A DNA stretch of 64,000 nucleotides from JAGPUQ01 sp963708735 (GCA_963708735.1 CAVPTW010000027.1:36802-100801), one strand, 5' to 3'. Shown: positions 1 to 8,728, counted from the stretch's first letter. The notes: generated by a model not told the origin, from the sequence alone. A program made the numbers and translations.

Positions 1-447
1 ATCGCAACCATCACCGCGCTGGTGAAGGATGCCGTGGGATTTGACGCGACGCGGGGCGACACCATCAGCGTCAGCAATCAAGCGTTCCAGTCGCCGCAAG
101 TACTGCCATTGCCGCCGCCACCCTGGTGGGATCATGCGTGGTTGCAGGACCTGGTCAAGGTCGGCGCGGGCGGGCTGCTGATTCTGCTCCTGGTACTGGG
201 TGTGTTGCGCCCAGTACTGAACAAGCTCGCCGAACGTGGGCCTCGGCAACCGGATGCCATTGCGTTACCGAACCGGGACGGCGATGTGGGCGATGATCAG
301 CTAAGCCTGCAACACGCCAACCAGACGCAGCTGGCGGCGCCGGGACAGCAGGCACCGGATCGCCTGACGGCGGCCAGGCAGGTCGTCAGCACCGACCCGG
401 GACGCGTAGCGCAGGTAGTAAGAAACTGGGTAGGCAGCGATGGCTGA
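1..447 (+). CDS. fliF: FliF, flagellar MS-ring protein (C-terminal part)
   Basis: The 5' part lies outside the window; 148 codons remain, read from base 1. The fragment has a periplasmic tail, a hydrophobic segment at about residues 57-73 of the fragment, and a cytoplasmic tail ending VAQVVRNWVGSDG. That ending is the typical FliF motif that docks on the N-terminal domain of FliG. FliF forms the MS ring on which the C ring and export apparatus assemble. Its stop overlaps the start of fliG by 8 bases, so the two are probably translationally coupled. Confidence 0.93.
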   Translation: MATITALVKDAVGFDATRGDTISVSNQAFQSPQVLPLPPPPWWDHAWLQDLVKVGAGGLLILLLVLGVLRPVLNKLAERGPRQPDAIALPNRDGDVGDDQLSLQHANQTQLAAPGQQAPDRLTAARQVVSTDPGRVAQVVRNWVGSDG

Positions 448-1444
448 GTCAAAAATGTCCGGCACTGAACGTGCCGCCATCCTGCTGATGAGCCTGGGTG
501 AGAGCGACGCCGCCGCGGTGCTCAAACTGATGGGACCGAAAGAGGTGCAGAAAATCGGCACCATGATGGCGACCCTGAAGAACATCCCGCGCCAGCAGGT
601 CGATGACGTGCTGAACGAGTTTATCAAGACCGTGGACGACCAGACCAATTTCGGCTTCGGCAACGACGAGTACATCCGCAAGGTGCTGGTGTCGGCGCTG
701 GGCGAAGACAAAGCCGGCGGCCTCATCGACCGGATTTTGCTCGGTCACAGTTCGAAAGGCCTGGAGGCGCTGAAATGGATGGACCCGCGCGCCGTAGCCG
801 AGGTCGTGCGTTTGGAACACCCGCAGATCATTGCCATCGTCCTGGCCTACCTCGAAAGCGACCATGCGGCGGAAGTGTTGCAGTATCTCCCGGAGCGGGC
901 GCGCCCCGACATCCTGATGCGCGTGGCAACCCTGGAGGGCGTACAACCCCAAGCGCTGATGGAGCTGGATGAAATCATGGAACGCCAGTTTCAGGGCGGC
1001 TCGAACGTCAAATCGTCGTCGGTGGGGGGGCTTAAAGCGGCAGCAAATATCCTCAATTATATGGATAGCGCGACGGAAGCAAGTATTTCCGAGGCGATCA
1101 AGCACGCCGACAGCCAGCTGGGCGACCAGATCCAGGATCTGATGTTTGTGTTCGACAATCTCGCAGGAGTCGATGATCGCGGTATTCAGGCACTGTTACG
1201 GGAAGTGTCATCCGACAGCCTGATCGTCGCGCTCAAGGGTGCCGACGCAGCGATCAAGGAAAAAATCCTGTCCAACATGTCCAAGCGCGCCGCCGAGATT
1301 CTCAGCGACGATCTTGACGCCAAGGGGCCGGTACGACTCGCGGATGTCGAAGCGGCACAAAAGGAAATTCTCACCGTGGCGCGCCGCATGGCGGACGCGG
1401 GCACCATCGTCCTGGGCGGCAAGGGAGCGGAGCAATATGTGTAA
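440..1444 (+). CDS. fliG: FliG, flagellar motor switch protein
   Basis: 334 residues, close to the usual 330-340. It begins with the FliG N-terminal signature TERAAILLMSLGE, has the conserved EHPQ motif (residues about 125-128, in RLEHPQIIA) in the middle domain, and ends in the charged C-terminal torque domain (ILSDDLDAKGPVRLADV). FliG links the MS ring to FliM/FliN and contacts the MotA-type stator. It overlaps fliF upstream and is followed closely by fliH. Confidence 0.97.
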   Translation: MAESKMSGTERAAILLMSLGESDAAAVLKLMGPKEVQKIGTMMATLKNIPRQQVDDVLNEFIKTVDDQTNFGFGNDEYIRKVLVSALGEDKAGGLIDRILLGHSSKGLEALKWMDPRAVAEVVRLEHPQIIAIVLAYLESDHAAEVLQYLPERARPDILMRVATLEGVQPQALMELDEIMERQFQGGSNVKSSSVGGLKAAANILNYMDSATEASISEAIKHADSQLGDQIQDLMFVFDNLAGVDDRGIQALLREVSSDSLIVALKGADAAIKEKILSNMSKRAAEILSDDLDAKGPVRLADVEAAQKEILTVARRMADAGTIVLGGKGAEQYV

Positions 1445-1462
1445 ATCCGGGCAGCGGCCGTT

Positions 1463-2122
1463 GTGAACGTGAAACATACCGTCCTGTCCGGCCGCGCCGT
1501 CGCGGCGGCCAGCGCCTGGGAATTCACCCAAATGGGTGACCGCGCCGCGCCGGCAGCGGCGGCGGCGGCGGAGCCTGCCCCGGACCCCGCGCTGCAAGAA
1601 GCGTTGAAACGCCGCGCTTACGAAGAGGCCTACGCCACCGGATTGGCGGAAGGGCGTGCGGCTGGGCTGCGCGAACTTGCGACCAAAGGGCAGCAGCTGG
1701 AGCGCCTGCTGACCACACTGACGCGTCCCTTCGAGGCGCTGGACGACAGCATCGAGTGCGCGCTGACGACCCTGGCCATGACCCTGGTGCGCCAATTGCT
1801 GCGCCGGGAAATTCGCACGGAGCCCGGCGAAATCATCGCGGTGGTGCGCGACGCGATGGCGTTGCTGCCGGTGGCAGCGCGCAACATCCGTGTTCACCTA
1901 CATCCCGACGACGCGGCCCTGGTACGCGAGGCGCTGGCCGGTTCCGGCGACGAGCGGCCCTGGCGCCTGATCGAGGACCCGTTGGCGAGCCGCGGCGGTT
2001 GCACGGTGACCACCGACGATTCCTATATCGATGCCCGCGTGGATTCACGGTTGGCAAAACTGTTTGCCCAGGCATTTGGCGACGAGCGGGCCCGAGATGG
2101 CGCGGGCGAGAATTTCCGGTGA
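1463..2122 (+). CDS. fliH: FliH, export ATPase regulator/stator
   Basis: 219 residues with a GTG start 18 bases after fliG. There is an Ala/Pro-rich N-terminal stretch, then the helical GxxxG-like region (EAYATGLAEGRAAGLRE, about residues 56-72) characteristic of FliH, then the V-ATPase-E-like C-terminal domain (EIRTEPGEIIAVVRDAM). FliH dimers hold FliI in the cytoplasm and tether it to the C ring. The stop overlaps the fliI start (GTGA). Confidence 0.92.
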   Translation: MNVKHTVLSGRAVAAASAWEFTQMGDRAAPAAAAAAEPAPDPALQEALKRRAYEEAYATGLAEGRAAGLRELATKGQQLERLLTTLTRPFEALDDSIECALTTLAMTLVRQLLRREIRTEPGEIIAVVRDAMALLPVAARNIRVHLHPDDAALVREALAGSGDERPWRLIEDPLASRGGCTVTTDDSYIDARVDSRLAKLFAQAFGDERARDGAGENFR

Positions 2123-3462
2123 GCGCCGTGCCGACGAGTGATCGCAGCGCGCTCTGGCGCGGCCGGCTGGAAGCCTGCGGGCAGCGCATCAAGCCGGTAA
2201 CGCTGGTCGTCGAGGGACGGCTGACGCGGATGGTGGGGCTGACGCTCGAGGCGGTGGGCTGTCAGGCGGCCGTGGGCGCCCGCTGTCTGGTCGTGGGGCA
2301 GGACGGTTTCGAGATCGAAACGGAGGTCGTCGGATTCTCGGGCGATCGCCTGTTCCTGATGCCGATCAGCGATATCGCCGGGCTGGCGCCCAATGCGCGC
2401 GTCATCCCCACCGACCACGTGATAGGCGCGCCGGTGGGCGAGTCCCTGCTCGGCCGGATCGTCGACGGCTCCGGCAAGCCGCTCGACGGCAAGGGACCGT
2501 TGCGCACTCATGACGAGATGCCACTGACCGGCCGCACCATCAATCCGCTGGCGCGCAGTCCAATCCGGGAGCCCCTCGACGTGGGAGTCCGCGCCATCAA
2601 CGCGCTGATTACCGTCGGGCGAGGCCAGCGCATGGGGCTGTTCGCGGGGTCCGGGGTGGGCAAGAGCGTGCTGCTGGGCATGATGACGCGCTATACCACG
2701 GCCGACATTATCGTCGTCGGGCTGATCGGCGAGCGCGGGCGCGAAGTAGCGGAATTCGTGAACAACACACTCGGGCCGGAAGGCCTCGCGCGCGCGGTGG
2801 TGGTGGCCGCACCGGCCGACAGCACACCCTTGATGCGCCTGCACGGCGCCATGCTCGCGACCGCCATCGCCGAATATTTCCGCGACAAGGGCAAACAGGT
2901 GCTCTTGCTGATGGATTCGCTCACCCGTGTTGCCCAGGCGCAGCGCGAAATTGCACTGGCCATCGGCGAACCGCCGGCTACCAAGGGTTATCCGCCCTCG
3001 GTATTCGCAAAGATTCCGCAGCTCGTGGAGCGGGCCGGCAACGGCGAGCACGGTGGTTCCATCACGGCGTTTTACACCGTCCTGGTAGAAGGTGACGACC
3101 ATAACGAACCGATTGCCGACGCGGCGCGCGCGATTCTCGACGGCCACATCGTATTGTCGCGCCGCATCGCGGAAACCGGCCAGTATCCGGCCATCGATAT
3201 CGAGGCGTCGATCTCACGTGCGATGACCGAGATCACCACCCGGGAACATCAGGCGGCGGTACGGCGCTTCCGGCAATGGTATTCCGGCTATCAGCAGAAT
3301 CGGGACCTGATCAGCGTGGGCGCCTATCAACAGGGCGCCGACCCTCGTCTCGACGAAGCGATCCGGATGCACCCCCAGCTGCTGGAATTTCTGCGCCAGG
3401 ACATGCACGAGCCGGTCGCCTTGGCACGCAGCCTGCTGGACCTTCACAGCCTGACGGGCTAG
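2119..3462 (+). CDS. fliI: FliI, flagellar export ATPase
   Basis: The frame is open much further upstream, but homology begins at the GTG that overlaps the fliH stop as GTGA. That gives 447 residues, the normal FliI length. Walker A is GSGVGKS at residues 177-183 and Walker B is VLLLMDS with Asp at about 266. EKR-type switch residues are in LIGERGREVAEFV. The C-terminal domain keeps the FliI-type SRRIAETGQYPAID stretch. It is a hexameric ATPase of the flagellar type III export gate. Confidence 0.97.
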   Translation: MSAVPTSDRSALWRGRLEACGQRIKPVTLVVEGRLTRMVGLTLEAVGCQAAVGARCLVVGQDGFEIETEVVGFSGDRLFLMPISDIAGLAPNARVIPTDHVIGAPVGESLLGRIVDGSGKPLDGKGPLRTHDEMPLTGRTINPLARSPIREPLDVGVRAINALITVGRGQRMGLFAGSGVGKSVLLGMMTRYTTADIIVVGLIGERGREVAEFVNNTLGPEGLARAVVVAAPADSTPLMRLHGAMLATAIAEYFRDKGKQVLLLMDSLTRVAQAQREIALAIGEPPATKGYPPSVFAKIPQLVERAGNGEHGGSITAFYTVLVEGDDHNEPIADAARAILDGHIVLSRRIAETGQYPAIDIEASISRAMTEITTREHQAAVRRFRQWYSGYQQNRDLISVGAYQQGADPRLDEAIRMHPQLLEFLRQDMHEPVALARSLLDLHSLTG

Positions 3463-3594
3463 CGCCGCCGGATGGAATTAGCCACCTGCAAAGCATAGAA
3501 CGAAGCAAATTTCAGTCAAAAAATCACAATAAACAGCAGCCGTGATAAACAACCGTAGCGCAAAGCGACGGACTGGCAACAGGAGAGATGGCGC

Positions 3595-3648
3595 ATGAAC
3601 GAACCGTTAGCAATCACGACAGCCTGCGAGGACGGGCGCCACACATGA
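3595..3648 (+). CDS. possible 17-residue leader peptide before fliJ
   Basis: A short frame encodes MNEPLAITTACEDGRHT. It starts 9 bases after an AGGAG at 3581-3585 and stops in an ATGA that coincides with the preferred fliJ start. The in-frame ATG for a longer FliJ (3588) sits only 2 bases after the same Shine-Dalgarno, which is too close. The leader may therefore exist to couple translation into fliJ. Nothing is known of the peptide itself, and it could be incidental. Confidence 0.35.
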   Translation: MNEPLAITTACEDGRHT

Positions 3649-4091
3649 TGCGCTCCAAGCGTTTGGATACGGTGTTGCGCATGGCCGGGGATCGCGAGCG
3701 CGACGCCGTCGGGGCGCTTGCGGAAACCCGCCGCCGGCTGGTGGCCCAGGAACAGCGCCTGGAAATGCTGCTCGGCTATCGCGCTGAATATGAGGGGCGC
3801 TTCAAGGAGCGCGGCGCGGAGGGCATGGCCATGGGACAGCTGCTGGAATACCGCGCCTTTCTCGATCGGCTCAACCGTGCCATCGAGCAGCAACGCGCGG
3901 CGCTGACGGAAGCACAACGGCGAATGGAGGTTGATCGGCAGCATTGGCTGGAGGAAGCCCAACGCGCGCAGTCGTTGGGCAAGGTGCAGGAGCGGCTGCG
4001 CGACGACGAGCAGCGTAGCGCCGACGCGCAGGAGCAGCGGGAGACTGACGAGCGCGCTGGGCTCGTGGCACGGCCCCGCCCGCAAGCCTGA
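3645..4091 (+). CDS. fliJ: FliJ, flagellar export chaperone/ATPase stalk
   Basis: Starting at the ATG ATG pair gives 148 residues beginning MMRSKRLDTVL, matching the usual 147-residue FliJ. A longer in-frame start at 3588 would add 19 residues with no family resemblance. The protein is almost entirely charged coiled coil, as expected of the gamma-subunit-like stalk that inserts into the FliI ring. A 180-base gap separates it from fliI. The start overlaps the stop of a 17-codon upstream frame. Confidence 0.85.
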   Translation: MMRSKRLDTVLRMAGDRERDAVGALAETRRRLVAQEQRLEMLLGYRAEYEGRFKERGAEGMAMGQLLEYRAFLDRLNRAIEQQRAALTEAQRRMEVDRQHWLEEAQRAQSLGKVQERLRDDEQRSADAQEQRETDERAGLVARPRPQA

Positions 4092-4140
4092 GCGCCGAAG
4101 CGAGCTGGTGATGGAAAATCCTGGCACGTCGCTTGCGATA

Positions 4141-4170
4141 CCCGGATGCAACCACCAAGCGGCATCCGGG
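4141..4170 (+). other. hairpin between fliJ and fliK
   Basis: Perfect 9-base arms (CCCGGATGC and its complement) with a 12-base loop, just after fliJ. It has no T tract, so it is not a standard terminator. It contains the ATG at 4146 that would otherwise be a longer fliK start, which favours the ATG at 4179. It may modulate fliK translation or message stability; this is inference. Confidence 0.4.
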
Positions 4171-4178
4171 CTATCACC

Positions 4179-5299
4179 ATGGAACCAACGTTAAACGCAA
4201 CCCTGCCACCGCCTCCCTCGAGTGCGACGGCCCCTTCGGCATCATCGGTTTCGTCCAACCAACCCACTGATAAAAAAGAAGAATTTCCAAAAGCGCTCGC
4301 CAGTGCCCAGAATGCTGCGGCACCTCGTAGCGAACCAACCGCGGCACCGCCACCGCAATCCTCGGTTGCCGCAAGTCGGCCCAGCGTGGGGGTGAGCGGC
4401 AATGTCTTGCCGCTCACCCCCACGCTGGGCATGCCGGTGTCCGTCGCAGCGGGTGCCGAACCTGACGGCAATGAGGATGGCGTCCAGCAAGATGGCTCGG
4501 ATTTGCTGTGGCCCTGGTCCGACAATTATTCGTTGGATCCGCAACCGGTCGGGATTCCCCCCCGCCGGCGCTGACGATCGCGGTCCGACTGACGGGATCA
4601 CCCCCGCCAGACGGCCTGGGGACGGGATTCTCCGGTGGGCCGACGCTCGACGGACCGGGAGCCGCGACGGAACAAGGTGATGCCATGAATTCGCTGCTGC
4701 TGACGGCAAACGCGATACGCCCTGGCGAAACACACAAAACGACCGAACCGCGGGATCCATCGCTCCTCCCCGCCCTGACCCCGGCCATGGGGGGGCTGCG
4801 CAGTGGCGATGCGGCAAGCGCCACGCCCGCCGCCAGCCAAGCCACTGATGCCGGATCCCTGGACCCACCGGTAGGCCAGCCGGGCTGGGGGCGCGAACTG
4901 GGAAGCCGCGTTCTGTGGCTCGCCAAGGACAACCAGCAACACGCCGAACTGCGGCTCAACCCTCCCCATCTGGGACCGCTGGAAGTGCGCATTTCGTTGC
5001 AGCCGGATCAAGGTGCCAGCCTGAGCTTCCTGTCCAGCCATTCCGCGGTGCGTGATGCGGTTGCGGGCGCCCTGCCACAGTTGCGCGAGATGCTTGCCGA
5101 CGGCGGATTCAACCTGCTGGGTGTCAATGTTTCCCACCATTCGGCCGGCGGGGAGTCGGCCTGGGCTGCGCCCCGGCACGGGCAGGGAGCCCGGGCAATG
5201 ACCGCTCAAGAAGGAGCGGCCGCAGCCGATATGGAAAGCGACGGACAGCGGCGATCGCTGCCAATCCAGGGCGTCGGTCTGGTGGACTATTTTGTCTGA
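4179..5299 (+). CDS. fliK: FliK, hook-length control protein, split by a -1 frame change
   Basis: The N-terminal part is Pro/Ser/Ala-rich and disordered, typical of FliK. It ends at a TGA at 4572-4574 just after a run of seven C (4557-4563). Shifting back one base at that run continues into a clean C-terminal half with the Flg_hook domain (AELRLNPPHLGPLEVRI, then GGFNLLGVNVS). The joined product is 373 residues, a normal FliK size. The break may be a base lost from the homopolymer, an assembly error, or real slippage. The segment before the break also holds a large perfect palindrome. FliK switches export from hook to filament substrates through FlhB. Confidence 0.8.
4379..4430 (+). repeat. 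perfect 24-bp-arm palindrome inside fliK
   Basis: Arms 4379-4402 and 4407-4430 are exact reverse complements with a 4-base TGTC loop. The segment is in frame and encodes part of the low-complexity FliK linker (SVGVSGNVLPLTPTLG). Perfect arms of this length are not expected by chance in coding DNA, so this may be an inserted palindromic element tolerated in a disordered region. It lies about 130 bases upstream of the frame change. Confidence 0.9.
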
Positions 5300-5407
5300 G
5301 GTGCAAACCGCCTCGCGCCGGCAGGCATTTCTCCTGTACAGCAACAACAGGGTTCACGCCTAACTCTGTAGCCCACAACCTGCCCAGTCCAATTAAGGAG
5401 ATTCGAA

Positions 5408-6979
5408 GTGAAACTGAATTTGCCGGTTACCGATCGTGAAATCTCCCTCGACACCAACGCCCGGATTATCTCCACCACCGACCTGAAGGGCCGCATCAAC
5501 CACGGCAACGAGGAATTCGTCCGGATCAGCGGCTTCACGTGGGAAGAGCTGGAAGGCAGTGACCACAACATCGTGCGCCATCCCGACATGCCGCCGCTGG
5601 CGTTTGAGGATCTCTGGACCACCCTCAAATCCGGCAAATCCTGGATGGGGGTGGTGAAAAACCGGACCAAGAATGGCGACTGCTATCTGGTCGATGCTTT
5701 CGTCACACTCCTTTACGATCAGGGCAATGTGATCGGCTATCAGTCGGTACGGCGGATGGTCGAACCCGAAGTCCGCAAGCGGGCACTGGCCCTGTACGCG
5801 AAACTGCGCAAGGGCCAACGCCTGAACCGGCTCACCTGGACCCTGGGCAGCCGGGCTCGCTACATCGCCACCATTTTCGGCGTGGTGCTGACGCTGGCGG
5901 CGGTCGCGCAGCTCACCGGCAAGCTGACCTGGATTGAAAGCGGTATCGGTCTGGTGCTGGGCGGCTCGCTCTCGGCCATCGCCGGCTGGCTGCTCGCGAA
6001 CCCCCTGTGCAAGGCGGCGGCGGAAGCCCGTATCCAGATCGACAACCCGCTGATGCAGGCGGTCTACAGCGGCCGCAATGACGAGATCGGTGCCCTGATA
6101 CTGGCCAATCGCATGCTCAACGCCAACCTGCAGACGGTCCTGGTGCGGGTCCTGGAAGCCAGCGAAGTGATCAGCGATGCCGGCCGGCAGACGGCGACTG
6201 CGGTCACGCAAACCAATCGCGCGGTCCAGCAGCAGCAGAGCCAAACGGACCAGGTCGCGACCGCCATGAACGAGATGACAGCCACCGTCCAGGAGGTGGC
6301 GCGCAATGCCGGGCAGGCGGCAGGTGTGGCCGCGGCCGCCGACGATCAGGCCGCGCGCGGTGCCGAAATCGTCGCGGGTGCGGGCACCCGGATGCATGCG
6401 CTGGTGCAGGAAGTGGAGCGCACCGCGGCCGTGGTCGGCACCCTGGAAGCGGACAGCGTACAAATCGGCAGCATCGTCAACATGATTCGCGAGATCACCG
6501 ACCAAACCAACCTGCTGGCGCTGAATGCCGCCATCGAGGCCGCTCGCGCGGGCGAACACGGGCGCGGGTTCGCGGTCGTGGCGGACGAAGTCCGTACCCT
6601 GGCCGGCCGCACCCGCAAGTCCACCGCGGACATCCAGGAGATGGTCGAACGCTTGCAGAGCGGCTCCCGGGATGCGGTCAAAGTCATGGAGGCGGGACGC
6701 ACCCAGGCGCGCGAGGCCATGGACCAGGTACAGCAGGCTGTGTCCGCGTTCGGCTCCATCACCGGGGCGATACGGGAAATTACTGACATCAATGCGCAGA
6801 TCGCCAGCGCCGCCCAAGAGCAGAGTGCGGTGGCGGAGGAAATCAACCGCAACATCAACAACATCAGCGCCATGGCTGCCGAGACCAGCGGTGCCAGTCA
6901 GGGCGCCAGTCAGCACACGGCGCGCGTTGCCGAAACCACGCTGGAGCTGGTGGCGCGCCTGCAATCGTTCCGGGTTTGA
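5408..6979 (+). CDS. Aer-like PAS-domain methyl-accepting chemotaxis protein
   Basis: 523 residues from a GTG 7 bases after AAGGAG. Residues about 10-115 form a PAS domain with the Aer-like stretch HNIVRHPDMPPLAFEDLW. Two hydrophobic segments at about 155-176 and 181-203 form a membrane hairpin with no large periplasmic domain. The MCP signalling helices follow, with the conserved tip near residue 361 (TNLLALNAAIEAARAG). This architecture senses redox or energy state, probably through FAD. It sits between fliK and fliL and ends in its own terminator, so it looks inserted in the flagellar cluster. Confidence 0.92.
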   Translation: MKLNLPVTDREISLDTNARIISTTDLKGRINHGNEEFVRISGFTWEELEGSDHNIVRHPDMPPLAFEDLWTTLKSGKSWMGVVKNRTKNGDCYLVDAFVTLLYDQGNVIGYQSVRRMVEPEVRKRALALYAKLRKGQRLNRLTWTLGSRARYIATIFGVVLTLAAVAQLTGKLTWIESGIGLVLGGSLSAIAGWLLANPLCKAAAEARIQIDNPLMQAVYSGRNDEIGALILANRMLNANLQTVLVRVLEASEVISDAGRQTATAVTQTNRAVQQQQSQTDQVATAMNEMTATVQEVARNAGQAAGVAAAADDQAARGAEIVAGAGTRMHALVQEVERTAAVVGTLEADSVQIGSIVNMIREITDQTNLLALNAAIEAARAGEHGRGFAVVADEVRTLAGRTRKSTADIQEMVERLQSGSRDAVKVMEAGRTQAREAMDQVQQAVSAFGSITGAIREITDINAQIASAAQEQSAVAEEINRNINNISAMAAETSGASQGASQHTARVAETTLELVARLQSFRV

Positions 6980-7028
6980 ATTTCGGCGGCGGCCGCCGAA
7001 TTGTCGGCGCCGCGCCTGCGGACGCGTC

Positions 7029-7068
7029 AAACCGCCGGCGCGATATTGGGCACCGGCGGTTTTGTTTT
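7029..7068 (+). terminator. intrinsic terminator after the Aer-like receptor
   Basis: A 10-base stem (AAACCGCCGG paired with CCGGCGGTTT), 14-base loop and a T-rich tail (TTTTGTTTTT). It separates the fliF-fliK-receptor unit from the sigma-54 promoter of fliL. A shorter GC hairpin (6982-7000) directly follows the receptor stop. Confidence 0.8.
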
Positions 7069-7112
7069 TGGTAACTCATTGATCTCACAGGCTCCAGCGA
7101 TCACTTTCGAAA

Positions 7113-7128
7113 TGGCACACCGATTGCA
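7113..7128 (+). promoter_or_regulatory. sigma-54 promoter of the fliL operon
   Basis: TGGCACACCGATTGCA keeps the invariant GG and GC with exactly 10 bases between them and matches TGGCAC-N5-TTGCA. It lies 42 bases before the fliL start and just after a terminator. In polar-flagellate gammaproteobacteria fliL operons are driven by RpoN with FleQ. Confidence 0.85.
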
Positions 7129-7169
7129 AAAGCACAATCACAAGGTGCCAAACGCGATCGGGAGATCCC

Positions 7170-7694
7170 ATGCCAAGGTTCGATGAAGACGATAGCGAAG
7201 CCGCCGCAAGCGCGCCCCCCGCGCGCGGCAAAACCCGCAAACTGCTGATCATCGGTGCTGTCGCCTTGGTGGTGATTGGCGCGGCGGTGACCGCCGCGCT
7301 GCTGCTACAGCGTGGCACCGAGACGCCGAACGCCGCCGCACCAGGGGACCAAACCGCCAGCTCCCAGCCCCAGCAGGTGCCGCTGTATCTGGACCTCGAC
7401 CCGCCCTTCGTGGTGAATCTGAACGAAGACAACGCGATTCAGTTCCTGCAAGTGACCGCCTCCGTGATGGCATACGACCCGGTCAAGCTCGACAAAATAA
7501 AGGCGCAGATGCCTCTCATCCGTCACCACCTGGTGCTGCTGTTCAGCAACCAGACTTTCGCCGATATCCGCTCGCGCGATGGCAAACTAAAACTTCAGGC
7601 GCAGGCCCGCGACGTACTGCGCGAGGCGCTCACTGCCGCCGCGGGTGAACCCTTGGTCGAGGCCTTGTACCTTACCGCCATCGTTGCGCAGTAG
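7170..7694 (+). CDS. fliL: FliL, flagellar basal-body-associated protein
   Basis: 174 residues: a short acidic cytoplasmic tail, one transmembrane helix at about 24-45, a linker, then the periplasmic FliL domain (PFVVNLNED, QFLQVTASVMA, and a C-terminal helix with VREAL-type LREALTAAAGE). FliL surrounds and stabilises the stators. It is the first gene of the unit behind the sigma-54 site. Confidence 0.93.
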   Translation: MPRFDEDDSEAAASAPPARGKTRKLLIIGAVALVVIGAAVTAALLLQRGTETPNAAAPGDQTASSQPQQVPLYLDLDPPFVVNLNEDNAIQFLQVTASVMAYDPVKLDKIKAQMPLIRHHLVLLFSNQTFADIRSRDGKLKLQAQARDVLREALTAAAGEPLVEALYLTAIVAQ

Positions 7695-7708
7695 CAGGAA
7701 TCCTACCC

Positions 7709-8719
7709 ATGGCGGCGACCGAGATACTTTCCCAGGATGAAATCGACGTACTGTTGCACGGCATCGACAGCGGCGGTGTCAAGGCGGAACCCGAGCCCGC
7801 CGCGCCGGGAGAGGCACGCCCTTACAATCTCACCAGCCAGGACCGGATCGTGCGCGGGCGGATGCCCACGCTGGAGATGGTCAACGAACGCTTCGCCCGA
7901 CATTGCAGAATCTCGCTGTTCAACATGCTGCGTCGTACCGCCGATGTCGCCATCAATGGCGTGCAGGTGCTCAAGTTTTCCGAATACATTCATTCCCTGT
8001 ATGTGCCGACCAGCCTGAACCTCATCCGGTTGAGGCCGCTGCGCGGCACCGCGCTGGTGGTGATTGATCCAAAGCTGGTGTTTTTGGTGGTTGACAGTTT
8101 TTTTGGCGGTGCCGGGCGCTTTTACACCAAAATCGAGGGACGCGAATTCACGCCCATGGAGATGCGCGTGATCCGGATCGTGCTCGATCTGGTGTTTCGC
8201 GACTTGCAGCAGGCCTGGATGCCGGTAATGCCGGTGGAGTTCGAATACCTGAACTCCGAGGTCAACCCCCAGTTCGCCAACATCGTTAGTCCCACCGAGG
8301 TGGTGGTGGTGTCGTCGTTTCGTATCGAACTCGAAGGCGGTGGTGGCGAATTGCATGTGACCATGCCCTATTCGATGATCGAGCCCATCCGGGATCTGTT
8401 GGACACCGGGCTTGCCAGCGATCATTCGGATGTCGACGAGCGCTGGACCCTGTCCCTGCAAGAGGAAATGAAGCAGGCCGAAGTCGAGCTGAAAAGCACG
8501 TTGACGGAGCTCCCGTTGACGCTGCGCCAGATTCTGGCGCTGGAACCCGGCGACATCATTCCATTCGAGATGCCGGATCAGGTCAGCGTGCTCGCCGAGG
8601 ATATCCCCGCCTTTCGCGCGCAATTGGGCGCTCATCAAGACCGGATAGCCGTCAAAATTCTGAACAAGATCCCCCGTAATCTTCCCCAGCAGCCGTCGCT
8701 GGGAAAATCAGTCATGTGA
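7709..8719 (+). CDS. fliM: FliM, flagellar motor switch protein
   Basis: 336 residues. The N-terminal CheY-binding peptide is present (EILSQDEIDVLLHGI, residues 4-18). The CheC-like middle domain keeps GGAGRFYTKIEGREFTPME and the C-terminal SPOA domain packs with FliN. Phospho-CheY binding here switches rotation. It starts 14 bases after fliL. Confidence 0.97.
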   Translation: MAATEILSQDEIDVLLHGIDSGGVKAEPEPAAPGEARPYNLTSQDRIVRGRMPTLEMVNERFARHCRISLFNMLRRTADVAINGVQVLKFSEYIHSLYVPTSLNLIRLRPLRGTALVVIDPKLVFLVVDSFFGGAGRFYTKIEGREFTPMEMRVIRIVLDLVFRDLQQAWMPVMPVEFEYLNSEVNPQFANIVSPTEVVVVSSFRIELEGGGGELHVTMPYSMIEPIRDLLDTGLASDHSDVDERWTLSLQEEMKQAEVELKSTLTELPLTLRQILALEPGDIIPFEMPDQVSVLAEDIPAFRAQLGAHQDRIAVKILNKIPRNLPQQPSLGKSVM

Positions 8720-8728
8720 GGCGCCACC

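Noticed and set aside
5393..7030. Long minus-strand open frame over the Aer-like receptor
   Set aside because: It is a high-GC antisense shadow of the receptor; it has no ribosome site and no family resemblance.
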